Shown here: positions 1-9,461 of the stretch, piece after piece
Layout: each line of letters starts with the position of its first letter
Position numbering within the stretch: position 1 is the first letter of the stretch
NCBI RefSeq assembly: GCF_037963835.1
Contig: NZ_CP150145.1
Span: forward strand, 2,480,001 to 2,544,000
Direction of reading: 5' to 3'
From: Paenibacillus sp. FSL H8-0332
GTDB lineage: Bacteria; Bacillota; Bacilli; Paenibacillales; Paenibacillaceae
Length of the DNA: 64,000 nucleotides
Position numbers and translations under genes: made by a program
The notes under the pieces: model-generated
Told to the model about the DNA's origin: nothing
Database searches by the model: none
What the model saw: only the letters and a program-made list of their open reading frames with translations

Positions 1-2831
1 GGTATTATTCCGTAGGTCCAGACTTCGTGGAGCAGGCCTTCCTGGCCGCACGGGAAGTGGTAGACAACAACCAGAATTTGAAAGGGATCAAGCTGTATTA
101 CAATGATTTCAATGATGAATTCCCGGAGAAGCGGGACGCTATCCACGACATGGTCAAAGAGATGAATGACCGTTATGCCGATGCCCATCCGGGCAAGCTG
201 CTGGTTGACGGCATTGGGCTGCAGTCCCACTATGATATGAGAACCAAGCCGGCCAATGTGGAAGCGGCGATTGAGAAGTATGCTTCTCTGGGCGTGGAAA
301 TCTCTATCAGTGAACTGGATGTGCTGGCGGGAATGAATTCTTCCCTCTCCCCGGAGTGGGCGGAGAAGCAGGCTAGCCTGTATGCCCAATTGTTCCAGAT
401 CTATAAGAAGCATGCCGATAAAATCGCGCGTGTCACCCTCTGGGGTTACACGGACAGCTCAAGCTGGAGATCCAGCCAGAATCCGCTGCCATTCCTTAGT
501 TCTCTGGTACCGAAGCCTGCCTATTACGCAATTATCGACCCGGAGAAGTATCTGGCAGAGCATCCGCTCTATATTACGCCCGAAACCAAGAGCTCTACGG
601 CGCTCTACGGGACACCGGATATTGACGGAAGCATGGATGACATCTGGAAGAATGCGCCTGAAATTCAAATCGACAACCATCTGATGGCCACAGCAGAAAC
701 GGCCGGCATAGCCCGGACGCTGTGGGACGAGGAGAATCTGTATGTGCTGTTCCAGGTGAAGGATAAGCAGCTAAGCAAAAACAATACAGATAAGACAAAG
801 CAGGATTCAGTAGAAGCCTACGTGGATGAAGACCGCGTCAACGCCTGGCCGTACCGTGAGGATGATGGACAATACCGGGTCAACTATGCCGGAGAGCAGT
901 CCTTCAAGTTCCTCAGTAATTCGACTCCGGCGACCTTCCCGGGCTTCGAATCAGCAGCGGTAACGGCCGGAACGGATTATATGGTGGAAATGAAGATTCC
1001 GTTCCGCACCATCACACCGGAGAACGGGACACAGATCCGGTTCGATGCGCAGGTGAATAACGCAAACGGAGCCAATCTGATCGGCGTAGCCACCTGGAAT
1101 GATCTGATCGGCAGAGCGTCGAAATCGACAGAGGTATTCGGCAGCCTGACCCTCAGCGGCAAGGGAGATCAGACTCCGCCAACCTGGGCGGAGGGAAGCA
1201 AGCTTGAAGCCACGGATATCACCAGCACCGGAGTTACCTTATCGTGGCCGGCGGCAGCGGATAATCTAGCTGTCACCAGCTACCGGATCTACAACGGAGT
1301 GGATGCTGAACCGGTGATCATCACCGGCAGTGAACCGGAAGAGAACGTAAGTGGAGCGGTATATCGCCATCAGGTGACCGGACTTATGCCGAATACGCAG
1401 TATACCTTCAAGGTGGAAGCCGGAGATGCTGCCGGGAACTGGAGCAAGGACGGACCTTCAGTACCGGTAACTACACTACCGACTTCAGATACTACACCAC
1501 CGGTATGGGCAGAAGGAAGTATGCTTGAAGCCTCTGGCATTACAAGCAAGGGATTGACTCTGACATGGTCGGCTACGGCCACAGATGACAGCGGCATCTA
1601 CGGGTACCGGATTACGAACGGAACCGGAGATAAGCCGATTACGGTTACAGATGCCGTGTATACGGAGACAGTAACCGGGGCTGTGTACAGTCATCAAGTT
1701 ACAGGATTAAAGCCGGGTACACAGTATACGTTCAAAGTAGAAGCGGGAGACACGGGCGGCAATTGGAGCGAGGGTGGGCCTTCTGTGTCAGCAACCACGC
1801 TGCCTGCTACTGACACCACACCTCCGGTCTGGATGGAGGGAAGCAAGCTTGAAGCTTCACGGATCACAGCATCCGGTCTGACACTAACGTGGACGCGGTC
1901 TGCTGACGATAAGGGAGTGACCGGCTACAAAGTCTATAGGGGAGCAGAGGAAATCGCTGCGTTGTCTGGAACAGAGCTGCGGTACGAGGTAACCGGGCTC
2001 GTTGCGGGAACAGAGTATCATTTCTCGGTGCAGGCCGGGGATGAAGCCGGGAACTGGAGCAAGAATGGTCCTGCCCTCTCTGTAACTACGCTAAAAGACA
2101 GCGGCGGTCCGTCTGAGCCGACGCCAACACCAACAACAAGACCAACACCAGTACCGACGTCTGTACCAACGACAGTACCAACATCAACAGCTACGCCAAC
2201 ACCGACACCAACATCGACGCCGGCTGCAACAGGTACACCGGCTGCGTCACAGACACCAGCACCTACGCAGACACCAGTGCCAAGCAGCCCGTTCACAGAT
2301 GTAGGTGCCAAATACAGCTGGGCTTCGGAGGCGATTGACACGCTGTACAGTCTGGGCATCATCCAAGGAACCTCCGCGGCCACCTTCAGCCCGGAGAAGA
2401 ACATTACGAGAGCGGACTTTGTGCTGCTGGTAGTGAGAGCATTGGGTCTCGAAGCGGAATCCGGTTCCAGCTTTGCAGACGTAAGCCAGGGAGCCTACTA
2501 TTATGAAGCGCTCAGTATTGCGAAGCAGCTGGGGATTATCAATGGAATGGACGGCAACCACTTCAATCCGAAGGGCGAAATTACGCGGCAGGATATGATG
2601 GTGATTGCAGCCAGAGCCTTGAAGGCGGTGAACAAATTATCTGCCGGCGGCAGTGCCGGAGACCTGGTCGGCTACACAGATAGAATGAAGGTGGCGAAGT
2701 ATGCCATTGATAGTGTAGCGGCACTGGTCCAAGAGGGAATTGTCCGGGGAGACGGGAAATCCCTTCATCCCACCGGAACAGCCACGCGGGCGGAAGCTGC
2801 TGTCATGATCTTCCGGATATTGCAGAAGTAA
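1..2831 (+). CDS. Surface-anchored GH10 endo-1,4-beta-xylanase, 5' end outside window
   Basis: Open from base 3 with no stop upstream, so the gene begins before the window; the GTG at 27 is internal (the frame reads YYSVGPDF just before it). Visible order, numbered from that GTG codon: C-terminal half of a GH10 barrel (1-180) with the nucleophile Glu in ISELDV at residue 96; the acid/base Glu must lie upstream. Then a CBM9-type xylan-binding module (about 190-380), three fibronectin type III repeats (about 388-690, each opening with a TPPxW motif), a Pro/Thr-rich linker (about 695-765) and three S-layer homology repeats (about 768-934), which in this family bind pyruvylated secondary cell-wall polymer. 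Role: cleaves xylan at the cell surface. This resembles the multimodular CBM22-GH10-CBM9-SLH xylanases of Paenibacillus, but with FN3 repeats inserted. A strong terminator follows. Confidence 0.93.
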   Translation, partial: YYSVGPDFVEQAFLAAREVVDNNQNLKGIKLYYNDFNDEFPEKRDAIHDMVKEMNDRYADAHPGKLLVDGIGLQSHYDMRTKPANVEAAIEKYASLGVEISISELDVLAGMNSSLSPEWAEKQASLYAQLFQIYKKHADKIARVTLWGYTDSSSWRSSQNPLPFLSSLVPKPAYYAIIDPEKYLAEHPLYITPETKSSTALYGTPDIDGSMDDIWKNAPEIQIDNHLMATAETAGIARTLWDEENLYVLFQVKDKQLSKNNTDKTKQDSVEAYVDEDRVNAWPYREDDGQYRVNYAGEQSFKFLSNSTPATFPGFESAAVTAGTDYMVEMKIPFRTITPENGTQIRFDAQVNNANGANLIGVATWNDLIGRASKSTEVFGSLTLSGKGDQTPPTWAEGSKLEATDITSTGVTLSWPAAADNLAVTSYRIYNGVDAEPVIITGSEPEENVSGAVYRHQVTGLMPNTQYTFKVEAGDAAGNWSKDGPSVPVTTLPTSDTTPPVWAEGSMLEASGITSKGLTLTWSATATDDSGIYGYRITNGTGDKPITVTDAVYTETVTGAVYSHQVTGLKPGTQYTFKVEAGDTGGNWSEGGPSVSATTLPATDTTPPVWMEGSKLEASRITASGLTLTWTRSADDKGVTGYKVYRGAEEIAALSGTELRYEVTGLVAGTEYHFSVQAGDEAGNWSKNGPALSVTTLKDSGGPSEPTPTPTTRPTPVPTSVPTTVPTSTATPTPTPTSTPAATGTPAASQTPAPTQTPVPSSPFTDVGAKYSWASEAIDTLYSLGIIQGTSAATFSPEKNITRADFVLLVVRALGLEAESGSSFADVSQGAYYYEALSIAKQLGIINGMDGNHFNPKGEITRQDMMVIAARALKAVNKLSAGGSAGDLVGYTDRMKVAKYAIDSVAALVQEGIVRGDGKSLHPTGTATRAEAAVMIFRILQK

Positions 2832-2859
2832 CACTCCATAGTTAGATACGTAGAAGCAC

Positions 2860-2930
2860 AACCCTTATGGCAGTCAACGTCTACACCCACGAAAGAATGG
2901 GATAGACGTTGGCTGGCCGGAGGGTTTTTT
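2860..2930 (+). terminator. Rho-independent terminator after the SLH xylanase
   Basis: Long stem: AACCCT (2860) pairs with AGGGTT (2921), and CAGTCAACGTCTA (2871-2883) pairs with TAGACGTTGGCTG (2903-2915) with a single G-U pair; a run of six T ends at 2930. Confidence 0.85.
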
Positions 2931-3470
2931 GAGTAGTATGAACTTCCCGCATACCTCCACAGGGCGCCAACTCCCCGTCCTGCATATTCCGTCACACGCA
3001 CATTCCGCGCATACTTCACATCCATCACAGACAGTAACCCCGATTTACACCGCACACAACCCGCACATCACTGACCAGTGTCATATTTCAGGGTACCTTC
3101 CCACCGAACGAACCCAGATACTAATGATTCCGGATGATCCCGGAAACAGGAGGCTAACAAGAACGGAATTAGTTGGATAATGTACACTTGCTGATGAACC
3201 AATAGACTCTATTAAGTTAGCAGTTGGAAAAAATACACTTAATTTATAAGATACACTTTTCCATTTGTTTACTGCTTGAATTACTCAACTATTAATCCTC
3301 TCTAATACATAGCATCGGGCATTCCGCCTATTCTGGGTCTTCCCGCCCAGCCCTGCCGCTACGCGTTTACCTTGCCGGTATACCGGAAGCACTAATATTT
3401 CCTCTTAATCTTCTTTTTTACAAATAATTAGTTTATTATTGCTTCATTCCAAAGATTAGGAGGATTTACT
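2931..3470. other. Non-coding spacer with degenerate repeat
   Basis: No credible gene. Bases 2931-3180 carry no recognised signal. Bases 3186-3270 are an ungapped, diverged match to 37448 onward: ACTTGCTGATGAAC, then CAGTTG 35 bases from the start, then CACTTAATTT nine bases further, in both copies. The last 60 bases are T-rich and lead to the AGGAGG ribosome binding site of the next gene. Confidence 0.6.
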
Positions 3471-4826
3471 ATGCATGGAGTAATAAAACATATAAGCCGA
3501 TTGTCTGTAGGGCTTATGCTGCTGGGTGCTGTATCTTATGCGGGAGGGGAGCAGGTACTGGCTTCGCCTGTCCAGAGTGAACAGTTTATCGGGACAGAGG
3601 CTGCAGCTCCGGCTGCTGTGGACGTCAGTTCTTCCATGACGGTGCTGGGCAGCCCGTTCAAGAAAGCGCCTTACGCGCGTAATGTCTGGGACATGCAGCT
3701 TTTTGGCGGCAAAATCTATCTGGGCCACGGCAACAGCAGCAACAATGCGCCTTCGCCCAATGCGGGGCCGGTTCCAATCTATTACTGGGATCTTGCCCAG
3801 AATAAATTCTCTGTCCAGGACGTTACGTATACCAACCCGGCGACAGGTAAGGTGACCACCAATGTGTATGTTATGGATGAACAGATCGACACTTTCAAGG
3901 TGCTGAACGGGGAGCTGTATATTCCCGGGCATGACTCCAGGGTACCAGGGTGGGCCTATGGGAATTTTTATCGGCTGAACGGGGATCACTGGGACCAATA
4001 CATGAACATTCCCGGAGGTATCCATGTGTACGATTTGGCCTACTACAAAGGCAAGCTATACGCAGCACTGGGCGCTAACGAAGGGCCTTTGATTTACGTG
4101 TCTTCGAACAGGGGAGCGACCTGGACCCGCTTCGGCTCTGTCTCCCAGTACGGTATTATGCGTGCGTACAATCTGTTCGAGCTGGGCGACACACTGTATG
4201 CTTCCTCGGCCACGGCAGGGAAGACCCAGGGAATTGCAAATGACAAGGGGTATATGACTTCCATCAAGCAGAACAGCAGCGGGGGGATTCAGACGTCCAA
4301 GTTGACTTTTACCAGTACCCAGTTGTTCCCGGGGCTCAGCTTCGTTATCAAAGCGGGTGAAGTGAATGTTCCCGGTGTCAGCGGCCAGCCTTGGCTGAAG
4401 CTCCTGCGTACGACTCCGGTGAACGACCGGCTGCTCTATATTGCAGGGGTGATCTATAACGATCATCAAGCTATCCCGCAGGGACTGTTCTCGGCCGGAG
4501 CTAACTTCCAGAATGTGCGCAAGGAGTTGTTGCCTGACTCTGCTGTAGTGCCTATGGATATTCTGGAGCGCGGGGAGACGGTATATGTGCTCGGTTACGT
4601 GAAGGAAGCCTCAGGACAATATACGAATGTTGTTTACCGCAAAAATACTGCCAGCTTCGCAGCCGGCGGGGAAGGCTGGAGCGAAGTCTTCCGCTTCAGC
4701 CGGGATACGTTCGCCCGTTCCTTCGAGGAACAGAACGGCGATTTCTATTTCGGACTTGGGAGCTATGCCGACGTCCTTCCGGCTTCCACCGGCACGATTC
4801 TGAAGCTGAGCGCCGGGGATTATTAA
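3471..4826 (+). CDS. Secreted Asp-box (BNR-like) repeat protein of unknown function
   Basis: 451 residues, preceded by AGGAGG with good spacing. A signal peptide (Lys/Arg-poor start, hydrophobic stretch to about residue 24, possible cleavage near ASP-VQS) indicates export. No catalytic family was recognised. The body has repeated short beta-strand-like segments such as GGKIYLGHG, KGKLYAALG and GDTLYASS, and one clear Asp-box, SSNRGATW (near residue 210), as found in sialidase-type beta-propellers. A propeller or kelch-like fold is inferred. It lies between two arabinoxylan-related gene groups, so a role in polysaccharide binding or cleavage is possible, but the sequence does not show it. It ends three bases from the convergent lipoprotein gene. 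Confidence 0.65.
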   Translation: MHGVIKHISRLSVGLMLLGAVSYAGGEQVLASPVQSEQFIGTEAAAPAAVDVSSSMTVLGSPFKKAPYARNVWDMQLFGGKIYLGHGNSSNNAPSPNAGPVPIYYWDLAQNKFSVQDVTYTNPATGKVTTNVYVMDEQIDTFKVLNGELYIPGHDSRVPGWAYGNFYRLNGDHWDQYMNIPGGIHVYDLAYYKGKLYAALGANEGPLIYVSSNRGATWTRFGSVSQYGIMRAYNLFELGDTLYASSATAGKTQGIANDKGYMTSIKQNSSGGIQTSKLTFTSTQLFPGLSFVIKAGEVNVPGVSGQPWLKLLRTTPVNDRLLYIAGVIYNDHQAIPQGLFSAGANFQNVRKELLPDSAVVPMDILERGETVYVLGYVKEASGQYTNVVYRKNTASFAAGGEGWSEVFRFSRDTFARSFEEQNGDFYFGLGSYADVLPASTGTILKLSAGDY

Positions 4827-4829
4827 AGG

Positions 4830-5792
4830 CTACTCCCCAATAATCGCAATATCCGTGTTGATCCATTTGGCTGTGTCTACCCCCTTGGCCTGCAGAAGCA
4901 GCGTGTTGATGATATCCTCGCCCCAGTTCTGCTCGTTCTGTGAGATTACGCGGGTAATCTGGCCGTTATCCAGCGCCTGCTGCAAGGCAGGGGTGAGGCC
5001 GAGGGCGAGATTATAACGCTTCAGCCCCTTGGCCTTCCAGACCAGGACAGAGCTGGTACTGGAGACAAAATCCAGATTGACCAGCGCGCTGAAATGGGGA
5101 TGGTCCGAGATCATCTGCTCCAGCTGCCCGGCAGCCCGCTCCTCACTGCCGTCATTGTGGCGGATCTCCAGTACATCAATGTCCGTATGCTGAGTCAGGT
5201 AGGCCTCAAGTCCAAGCAGGCGTTCCCGGGTGCTCTGCATCCGGGACATCCCGGACTCGACCAGAATCATTCCTTTGCCGCTTAGCAGACGTTCCACCGT
5301 CTGGCCCATCACTGCGCCGGTTGCCCGGTTATCCGCCCCGATATAGGCTGCTCTCCGGCTGGCAGGCGAATCCGATTCGAAGCAGACCACGGGTATCCCT
5401 TGGGCGGCCGCCTTGTTAATCATCGCGGTGAGCGCCTGCGAATCCACCGGAGCAATTGCAATGCCGTCTACCCCCCGCTTAATCATCATCTCCATGATGC
5501 GGATCTGCTGCTCCAGATTGGCTTCATCGGGAGCTTGCACCAGCAGCTCCACGTTATGCTTCCGGGCTACCGCTTCCGCTTTTCCGGTGATCATCTCATA
5601 AGTGGCATTCACCATAGGGTAGATAATGCCGAAGGTCAGCGGAGGTTCTTCGCTCGTGCTTGACGGGGAATCTCCCGCGCCCATCGGAGGATTATCCGCT
5701 GCTCCGGCAGCCTTAAGGCAGCCGCCAAGCAGGAAGCCTGCCGTCAGCAGCAGGAGAAGCACGGACCATCCCCGAACCCTGTATACGCTCAC
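4830..5792 (-). CDS. Sugar-binding lipoprotein of a three-component sensor
   Basis: 320 residues; periplasmic binding protein of the ribose/LacI-like type (Peripla_BP_4). Residues 8-25 are a lipoprotein signal with lipobox LLGGC. Typical family segments: AVARKHNVELLVQAPDEANLE, KRGVDGIAIAPVDS, GIPVVCFESDSP, AAYIGADNRATGA and LVNLDFVSS. It starts with GTG and overlaps the response regulator stop by four bases (GTGA), so the two are translationally coupled. Because it is the last gene of a kinase-regulator-binding protein operon rather than part of the importer operon, its likely job is sensing: presenting the sugar to the kinase, as described for the XylFII-LytS xylose sensors of clostridia. 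The ligand is not readable; an arabinoxylan sugar is the inference from context. Confidence 0.82.
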   Translation of the reverse strand: MSVYRVRGWSVLLLLLTAGFLLGGCLKAAGAADNPPMGAGDSPSSTSEEPPLTFGIIYPMVNATYEMITGKAEAVARKHNVELLVQAPDEANLEQQIRIMEMMIKRGVDGIAIAPVDSQALTAMINKAAAQGIPVVCFESDSPASRRAAYIGADNRATGAVMGQTVERLLSGKGMILVESGMSRMQSTRERLLGLEAYLTQHTDIDVLEIRHNDGSEERAAGQLEQMISDHPHFSALVNLDFVSSTSSVLVWKAKGLKRYNLALGLTPALQQALDNGQITRVISQNEQNWGEDIINTLLLQAKGVDTAKWINTDIAIIGE

Positions 5793-7390
5793 GCATTTCC
5801 CGCCCCTCTGCGGATCGCGTGCAGCGGCTCCTCAGTATTTCCCTGCTTGCGGAATTCCATGGGCGTCATCCCCGTTACTTTTTTGAACAGGTTGGAGAAA
5901 TAATGCTGATCGTTGTAGCCGACCAGATAGGCGATTTCAAAGGTTTTGTGCCCCGTAGATTTCAGCAGCTCCTTGGCCCGGTCCATACGTGTAGCCGTCA
6001 GGAATTCGGTGATGGTCTGCCCGGTCGCCTGACTGAAGGTTTTGCTCAGATGGCTGGGACTGACCCTGACCACTTTGGAAATATCATTCAGGGAGAGCTG
6101 CTCCTTGTCATATTGCTCACGGATATACTGCTTCACCCGGTCGATCAGCTCACGGTGCTTGTCTGCTCCTTCGGACCGCCATTCCCATAGCCGCTCGTAT
6201 AACTGCTTGAGATACTGAAGGCCGTCAACACTACTGGAGATTTGCTTCAGCGGTGTCTGCAATTCCTGGAGTATGCCGGCGTGGCCCGCGGCTGCGCGGA
6301 ACCCGTTCTTCGCCGTCTGCACCAGCTCCAGAGTGATATCGTTCATCAGGTAACAGGCATATCCTGAGTTCCAGTTCATCTGCTCAAGCTCCTTGGACAG
6401 CTCCAGCAGGAAGCCGGGCATCTGCCTGTGGTCGCCTGACTTCAGGAACTGGACCAGCCGGCTTCTGTCGAGCAGAACCCCATGGGCGCTAGGGTCATAA
6501 TACGCCTCAAGCATGGCGGCGGAATGCATTCTGGACATCTGCTTGAACATCCGGTCATTCTCGGCTTCCAGATAGGAGAGATGGATGCCCTGCAGACGTT
6601 CGCAGACCTTGCCCCGGCTGACGGACAGCTCCGGCCCGCAGCCTTCCCTCAGCCGCTGCTTCGCAGCCGCGCACAGCTCATCCAGGGTATGGCTCATCTG
6701 GACCGGATCACTGCCTTTATAGATGAGGACCATCTCCGTGCGGCTGCGCTTGTAAATGAAGCTGTCGGCCGCCTCCTTGAGCAGGCCTCCTAACAGCGCC
6801 TCTGCATCCGGTGCAGCGGGGGAAGGCTCCGGAGACTCCTCCATATTCTGCGGTTGCAGAGTGAATATAGCGGCGGCGTAGTAAGGAGCTGTTAACTGCA
6901 GCTCCAGCTGGGCCGCTGCTTCGTAGGCGGCAGCGGTGCTGATCAAGCCTCCACACAGATCCGCGAACAGATTCTCGGGGGTGTAGGCATATTTGTGCCT
7001 GATCCGTAATTCCTCATCAATCCGTGCGCTGACGCTGCGAAGGAGCTGCAGCAGGTCGGCAGCGCTGAACGGCTTCAGGCAGTAGTCCTCCACCCCCAGG
7101 CGCAGCGCCTTCTGGGCATACTGGAAGTCATCGTGGCCGCTGAGAATGATGATTTTGATCTGCGGGAATTTCTGGCGGACGACAGAGGTAAGCTCCAGGC
7201 CGTTCATGAACGGCATTTTGATATCAGTAATCAGAATGTCGGGCAGCTGCGCTTCAATAATAGGGAGCGCCAGCTCACCGTCGGGAGCGTCACCGCAATA
7301 GAGGAAGCCCTCCTTCTCCCAATCGATGCATTCCCGGATATTCTCGCGGATCAGGATCTCGTCATCCACCAGCATAATCTTCTTCATCAC
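5789..7390 (-). CDS. YesN-type response regulator (REC + AraC HTH)
   Basis: 533 residues. An N-terminal receiver domain (about 3-120) carries the phospho-acceptor Asp in ILITDIKMPFMNG and the conserved KPF near 105. A long middle region of the kind seen in YesN proteins follows. The C-terminal AraC-type double helix-turn-helix (about 425-520) contains VRVSPSHLSKTFSQ and the GYNDQHYFSNLFKKVTGMTP signature. The start is GTG at 7390, overlapping the kinase stop, or ATG at 7387; GGGGGG lies just upstream. It is expected to be phosphorylated by the adjacent kinase and to activate carbohydrate genes, most simply the divergent importer at 9462. Confidence 0.9.
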   Translation of the reverse strand: MMKKIMLVDDEILIRENIRECIDWEKEGFLYCGDAPDGELALPIIEAQLPDILITDIKMPFMNGLELTSVVRQKFPQIKIIILSGHDDFQYAQKALRLGVEDYCLKPFSAADLLQLLRSVSARIDEELRIRHKYAYTPENLFADLCGGLISTAAAYEAAAQLELQLTAPYYAAAIFTLQPQNMEESPEPSPAAPDAEALLGGLLKEAADSFIYKRSRTEMVLIYKGSDPVQMSHTLDELCAAAKQRLREGCGPELSVSRGKVCERLQGIHLSYLEAENDRMFKQMSRMHSAAMLEAYYDPSAHGVLLDRSRLVQFLKSGDHRQMPGFLLELSKELEQMNWNSGYACYLMNDITLELVQTAKNGFRAAAGHAGILQELQTPLKQISSSVDGLQYLKQLYERLWEWRSEGADKHRELIDRVKQYIREQYDKEQLSLNDISKVVRVSPSHLSKTFSQATGQTITEFLTATRMDRAKELLKSTGHKTFEIAYLVGYNDQHYFSNLFKKVTGMTPMEFRKQGNTEEPLHAIRRGAGNA

Positions 7391-9192
7391 TAGACCCCCC
7401 TGTTCTTGGGTATGCGAACCGTAATCTGTGTGCCATAGCCTTCCGAGCTGTCCAGACGGATACCATATTCGGGTCCAAAATACAGCCGCAGCCGCTGATG
7501 CACATTTTGCAGTCCGAAGCCGCCCTGGCCGGTGTCCTCGGGTTCCTCCGACTGGATGGGATGCTCGACCGATTCCCGCAGCGTCTCCAGCCGCCCGGCG
7601 GGAATGCCGATGCCATTGTCTGAGACCGTAAGCATAATGGAGCCTCCGTCGGTGTACGCGCCGATGCGGATCAGTCCCATGCCCCGCTTATTCTTGATTC
7701 CGTGATACAGGGCGTTCTCGACCAGCGGCTGCAGGGTCATATTCAGAATCGGATACTCCTGCAGCTCCTCCGCCACTTCCAGCTTGAACTCCAGAATGTC
7801 GTGGTAGCGCATCTGCTGGATAATCAGATAACTCTGCACATGGGCCAGCTCGGAGCGGATCTGTATCCAGTCGCGTCCGTTGTTGAGGCTAAGCCGGAAG
7901 AACGCGGATAACGCCTTCACCAGCCGGATCACGCCATCGTGATTCCCCGCTTCCGCCATCCAGACAATAGAATCCAGCGTGTTATATAGAAAATGAGGGT
8001 TAATCTGCGCCTGAAGCGTCCGCAGCTCTGCCTTTTGGAGCTGCTGCTGCTTACGGATGCTTTGGGCCAGCAGCTCTTTGATCTGCTCCACCATAATGTT
8101 GAAGCTCTGCCCGAGATCGGCGATCTCATCGGTACCGTCCGGCTTGACTTTGGCTTCCAGATAGCCACTTGCGGTCAGGCGCATCTTGTGCTGGAGCAGC
8201 TGGATGGGCCGGGTTAGCCGCCGGGTCAGCAAATAATGGAGCGTGATCGCAAAAATAATGCTTAAGCCCACGCTGATAATAATCAGCTGCCTGATCCGGT
8301 TCGCCTCGGCCACGATCTCCTGCAGCGGGGCTATGCCGATAATCGTCCAGCCAGTCGCAAGCGACGAGGTATGGACGATGAACCGGGGCGGGCCGCCCGT
8401 CTGAAGCACGAAGCTGCCGCTTCTGCCCCGTTCCCCTGATGGGATCAGGTTGTCCTGAATAACGGCCAGCTCTCCTGCCCGTACAGGAGGAACATAGAGG
8501 GGATTGTTCTGCTCGTCCAGCAGGTAGAAGAATCCGGTAGTGCCGATCGTCACCTTGTCGCAGAACTCTTTAATGAAGGAATCGCTCAGATCCACAATGA
8601 TATAACCGATGACCTCATGTGTAATCCGCTGTTTGACCGCCGTCATAATCGAGATCACACCCTCATCCCCGTAGGTGAAGCCGTCTACCCGGTCATAGCC
8701 GGTAATCAGCGGCGGGGGCACCCGGAGAATAAGCTCCGGCTGCTGGGATAACGCCTGAAAATGCGGATTACGCAGCGGGTTGCTGGCCGACTGGAAGATT
8801 CCCCGGCGCTCGCTGATGCCTTTGCCGTACAGATTAATCAGGCTAATGTTGAGCACATTCTCATACTTGTAGGTGTCCCGGTAGAGGATGAAGGTCTGCA
8901 GAATGTCCTTGGCCTCCTGATAGGTCTCCGACTGCGAGAACAGAAAGTGGATGACCTGAGGATTATTGCTAAGCTCCAGCAGACGCTCGGTATCCTTGAA
9001 CAGGTTGTCCATATTCGTTCCCAGCATTTCGGCCTGAAGCATGCTTGAAGCCTTGCTGTGACTGGAGATGGATTGGTAGGATTTCTGGTAGGAAATGAGG
9101 CCGACGGCAATCAGCGGTATGGTGGACAGCACTATGAACAAAGCCAGCAGTTTGGCTCTAAGACTGGAGGAGATCCAGCGTGTAATCCGCAT
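7390..9192 (-). CDS. YesM/LytS-like sensor histidine kinase
   Basis: 600 residues. Transmembrane helix at about 13-33, large extracellular Cache-like sensor region, second helix at about 300-325, HAMP, then a His_kinase domain with the phospho-acceptor motif QINPHFLYNTLDS, and a HATPase_c domain with NALYHGIKN (N box) and the glycine boxes DNGIGIPAG and GFGLQNV. It heads a leftward operon with the response regulator and a sugar-binding lipoprotein, so extracellular sugar perception through the lipoprotein is likely. It is divergent from the furanose importer at 9462, with 269 bases between. Confidence 0.9.
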   Translation of the reverse strand: MRITRWISSSLRAKLLALFIVLSTIPLIAVGLISYQKSYQSISSHSKASSMLQAEMLGTNMDNLFKDTERLLELSNNPQVIHFLFSQSETYQEAKDILQTFILYRDTYKYENVLNISLINLYGKGISERRGIFQSASNPLRNPHFQALSQQPELILRVPPPLITGYDRVDGFTYGDEGVISIMTAVKQRITHEVIGYIIVDLSDSFIKEFCDKVTIGTTGFFYLLDEQNNPLYVPPVRAGELAVIQDNLIPSGERGRSGSFVLQTGGPPRFIVHTSSLATGWTIIGIAPLQEIVAEANRIRQLIIISVGLSIIFAITLHYLLTRRLTRPIQLLQHKMRLTASGYLEAKVKPDGTDEIADLGQSFNIMVEQIKELLAQSIRKQQQLQKAELRTLQAQINPHFLYNTLDSIVWMAEAGNHDGVIRLVKALSAFFRLSLNNGRDWIQIRSELAHVQSYLIIQQMRYHDILEFKLEVAEELQEYPILNMTLQPLVENALYHGIKNKRGMGLIRIGAYTDGGSIMLTVSDNGIGIPAGRLETLRESVEHPIQSEEPEDTGQGGFGLQNVHQRLRLYFGPEYGIRLDSSEGYGTQITVRIPKNRGV

Positions 9193-9461
9193 TATCGGGA
9201 ATTCCCTTTCACAAGTGGAGTAGATGCCGTTCCTAACTCTATTTTATAACAAATATTGGAATACCGAAACAAAAAAGAAAGCGCAAACAAAATATCCACC
9301 TTTTGAATAAAAAAGTACACCAAAATACCTATTCGGAGGGAATAAACCCAAAATTAGAAAGTAAACGCCAAAGGCTGCCCGTATAATGCTCTTCTGTAAG
9401 CGTTCTATAATGGGCACAACACCGGAACAAGGTGAACGTCAAGGGGGAGGAATAACGAGAT
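9193..9461. promoter_or_regulatory. Divergent control region with cre-like sites
   Basis: The spacer between the leftward sensor operon and the rightward importer. AGAAAGCGCAAACA at 9276-9289 and TGTAAGCGTTCTAT at 9395-9408 each match 12 of 14 positions of the catabolite responsive element consensus TGWAARCGYTWNCW, suggesting CcpA repression of one or both operons. TATAAT-like hexamers occur at 9382 and 9406, but no convincing -35 at the right distance was found. The importer gene has a GGGGGAGG ribosome binding site at the end of this region. Confidence 0.45.

Noticed and set aside
2929..3180. 83-residue frame after the terminator
   Set aside because: Starts inside the terminator T run and has no family similarity I recognise.
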